Positions 62,593-64,000 of a DNA stretch of 64,000 nucleotides are shown here, piece after piece (the stretch's first letter is position 1; the number at the start of each line of letters is the position of its first letter). Both the position numbers and the translations under genes were made by a program. The notes below the pieces were generated by a model. That model did no database searches. It was not told the DNA's origin and was given only the letters and a program-made list of their open reading frames with translations. Origin of the DNA: an uncultured Sphingomonadaceae bacterium (GTDB lineage Bacteria; Pseudomonadota; Alphaproteobacteria; Sphingomonadales; Sphingomonadaceae); the NCBI GenBank assembly GCA_947258815.1, contig CAMYJW010000030.1, positions 124,001 to 188,000 on the forward strand, given 5' to 3'.

Positions 62593-63774
62593 TCAGCCGG
62601 CCCTCAGGATCATGCCCGCGTTGACCGGATTGTTGCCGTTTACCACCAGCGCCAGTTTCGCTTCATCGATCTGGCGCTTTCCTGCCGATCCGCGCAGCTG
62701 GCGCACGGCTTCCAGAACATGGCCAAATCCCTGCACCCGGCCCTCGCCCAGATTGCCGCCATGGGTGCTCATCGGAATGCGTCCCAGAAACGTAAGTTTC
62801 CCGGCATCGGCATCCCAGCTGTCTTCCAAAAATCCGCCTGCCTCGCCGCGCACATCAAATGCGGCCTCTATCCATTCCAGTGCCAGACTGGAAAACCCGT
62901 CATAGATATTGACCAGATCCATATCCTCGATCGTCAGGCCGCTCTTGTTCCAGAGCCTGTCCATCAGCACGCGATAGGCGGCATAGCTGTCAAACGCATG
63001 AAAGAAGAAATCGGTGCCGCCAGTCAGACCGTTGGACGATGCCTCTACTATTGCGGGTCGATTGGGAAGATCGGCTGCGCGCTCGGCGGTGGTGATGACA
63101 ACAGCCATCGCACCATCGATCGGCATATCCATATCAAGCGCGGTCAAAGGCGGCGCGATCTGCGGGGCTGCCAGATAGTCTTCCATTGTCAGCGGCGTAT
63201 CGTTGAATACGGCGGCCTCGTTCTCCAGCGCCCAGTTGCGGTTGTTAACGACGATCATGCCCAGGTGCTCACGCGTCGTGCCGAATTCGTGGGCGTGGCG
63301 CTGCATTGCCGCGAACATGCCGTTGGGCACCCCGCACGACTCAACCAGCGGCATGTTCATCGCCGGATCGAAAGCACCGCGCGGAGAGCGTCGCAGCGGA
63401 TCTTTGCGCGCCGCACCCGAAACCATATCCCAGCGAAACTTTGAATGATAACAGACCGCGTAATCACAAGCGCCGCCCGCAACCGCAAGAATGCCTTCGG
63501 TGACCGTATTGGCGGAGGGCGGCGACGAACAGTTGGACCAGACGATGTTCTTGAGGCCCAGCCCCTCTACCACGTAGCCGGGCCAGACTGTCGGCTGATC
63601 GGTGCTGTAGATACCGGAAACACCATCAATTTTTTCGCGCGGTACGCCGGAATCGAGGATCGCATCGCGCACCGCATCAAGCGCGAGCGCGCCCACGGAA
63701 CGCCCGGCATCTCGCGACAGTGTTGACTGACCGATCCCGACGATCGCAACCTTATTGGGTCCACCGCCCGTCAT
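62593..63774 (-). CDS. SCP2-thiolase-like protein, second probable Ltp2-type retro-aldolase
   Basis: A 393-residue thiolase-fold protein related to the one at 44098. At the nucleophile position it reads Ser-Pro-Pro, with the only nearby Cys (C82) two residues earlier, so normal thiolase chemistry is unlikely. IPMSTHGGNLGEGRVQGFGHVLEAVRQLRG corresponds to the family's C-terminal region (shared VLEAVRQLRG with the first copy). Its ATG overlaps the stop of the OB-fold gene (ATGA), supporting a two-subunit enzyme. Confidence 0.85.
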   Translation of the reverse strand: MTGGGPNKVAIVGIGQSTLSRDAGRSVGALALDAVRDAILDSGVPREKIDGVSGIYSTDQPTVWPGYVVEGLGLKNIVWSNCSSPPSANTVTEGILAVAGGACDYAVCYHSKFRWDMVSGAARKDPLRRSPRGAFDPAMNMPLVESCGVPNGMFAAMQRHAHEFGTTREHLGMIVVNNRNWALENEAAVFNDTPLTMEDYLAAPQIAPPLTALDMDMPIDGAMAVVITTAERAADLPNRPAIVEASSNGLTGGTDFFFHAFDSYAAYRVLMDRLWNKSGLTIEDMDLVNIYDGFSSLALEWIEAAFDVRGEAGGFLEDSWDADAGKLTFLGRIPMSTHGGNLGEGRVQGFGHVLEAVRQLRGSAGKRQIDEAKLALVVNGNNPVNAGMILRAG

Positions 63775-64000
63775 TTCGTGTCTCCGGTCCGAAAAACAGG
63801 CAGGTTCGTTCCGCCTTGTTCCCGGAAGCCCAGCGTAAGGCGCGCGCCGATCTCTACATTATCCAGCGGCATACCTTCGACCGGGGCAACGATGAACAGC
63901 TCTTTCTGCTCATCGAGTTCTGCCCAGCCTATCACTTCAGGAGGCTGCTTGGGTGCCGTGGGCTGAATCAGATAGCTATACAGCGTCGCCTGACCGCCGG
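63771..64000 (-). CDS. Zn-ribbon OB-fold protein (DUF35), 3' end only
   Basis: 75 C-terminal residues read from the right edge: an OB-fold starting GGQATLYSYLIQPT and ending in NLPVFRTGDTK. The N-terminal zinc-ribbon would lie beyond the window. It is identified by its similarity to the OB-fold of the 43697 protein (IGQ/IGA-R-L-type strands, PVF ending) and by its stop overlapping the thiolase-like start. It repeats the pair organisation seen at 43697-45261. Confidence 0.8.
   Translation of the reverse strand, partial: GGQATLYSYLIQPTAPKQPPEVIGWAELDEQKELFIVAPVEGMPLDNVEIGARLTLGFREQGGTNLPVFRTGDTK

Overview
The window looks like chromosomal DNA of an aerobic alphaproteobacterium, most likely a sphingomonad (Sphingomonadales). 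This rests on the tail of an exosortase A (PEP-CTERM) locus at the left edge, a long TonB-dependent receptor, high GC with strong GC3 bias, and very many acyl-CoA and short-chain dehydrogenase (SDR) genes. I see no rRNA, tRNA, CRISPR array, insertion sequence or phage gene.

Layout. (1) 1-2038, plus strand: end of an exosortase A-associated operon (GNAT acyltransferase fragment, acyl carrier protein, two small hydrolases), translationally coupled. (2) 2055-4007: thioredoxin reductase trxB and an alpha/beta hydrolase. (3) 4033-11137: an acyl-CoA synthetase divergent from a four-gene operon. The operon encodes two catalytic subunits and the ATP-driven [4Fe-4S] activator of a 2-hydroxyacyl-CoA dehydratase/benzoyl-CoA reductase-family enzyme, plus an unusual SDR; a TetR regulator follows. 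(4) 11161-22121, minus strand: an aromatic ring-cleavage block. It holds a BenA/BenB-like Rieske dioxygenase, a diol-dehydrogenase-type SDR, a BphC-type extradiol dioxygenase, a meta-cleavage hydrolase, a CoA ligase, a GntR regulator, another SDR, a hotdog protein and a long acyl-CoA dehydrogenase. (5) 22356-27463: an SDR lacking its catalytic Tyr/Lys, a palindromic tandem repeat, a TonB-dependent receptor, and a thiolase. (6) 27503-46674, minus strand: a long beta-oxidation-type run with a CoA ligase, two crotonases, two SDRs, four acyl-CoA dehydrogenases, two hydrolase/transport genes, an LLM flavoenzyme, a phosphotransferase, a P450, an OB-fold/thiolase-like (Ltp2-type) pair and an amidohydrolase. 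(7) 47139-64000: a ThDP enzyme, two TetR regulators, three SDRs, two family III CoA-transferases, a small three-Cys protein, a feruloyl-CoA-synthetase-like ligase, two acyl-CoA dehydrogenases, a second amidohydrolase, and a second thiolase-like/OB-fold pair that runs off the right edge.

Together regions 3-7 look like a catabolic island for a bulky substrate with an aromatic or polycyclic core and an acyl side chain (steroid-, terpenoid- or alkyl-aromatic-acid-like). Uptake would be by the TonB receptor, CoA activation by four ligases and two CoA-transferases, and side-chain shortening by dehydrogenases, crotonases, thiolase and retro-aldolase-like pairs. Ring attack would be by P450/Rieske oxygenase, extradiol cleavage and hydrolysis. 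The sequence does not identify the substrate. The most surprising component is the radical dehydratase/reductase system, a class best known from anaerobes, placed beside oxygenases. Several intergenic regions share palindromic motifs that may define two regulons.
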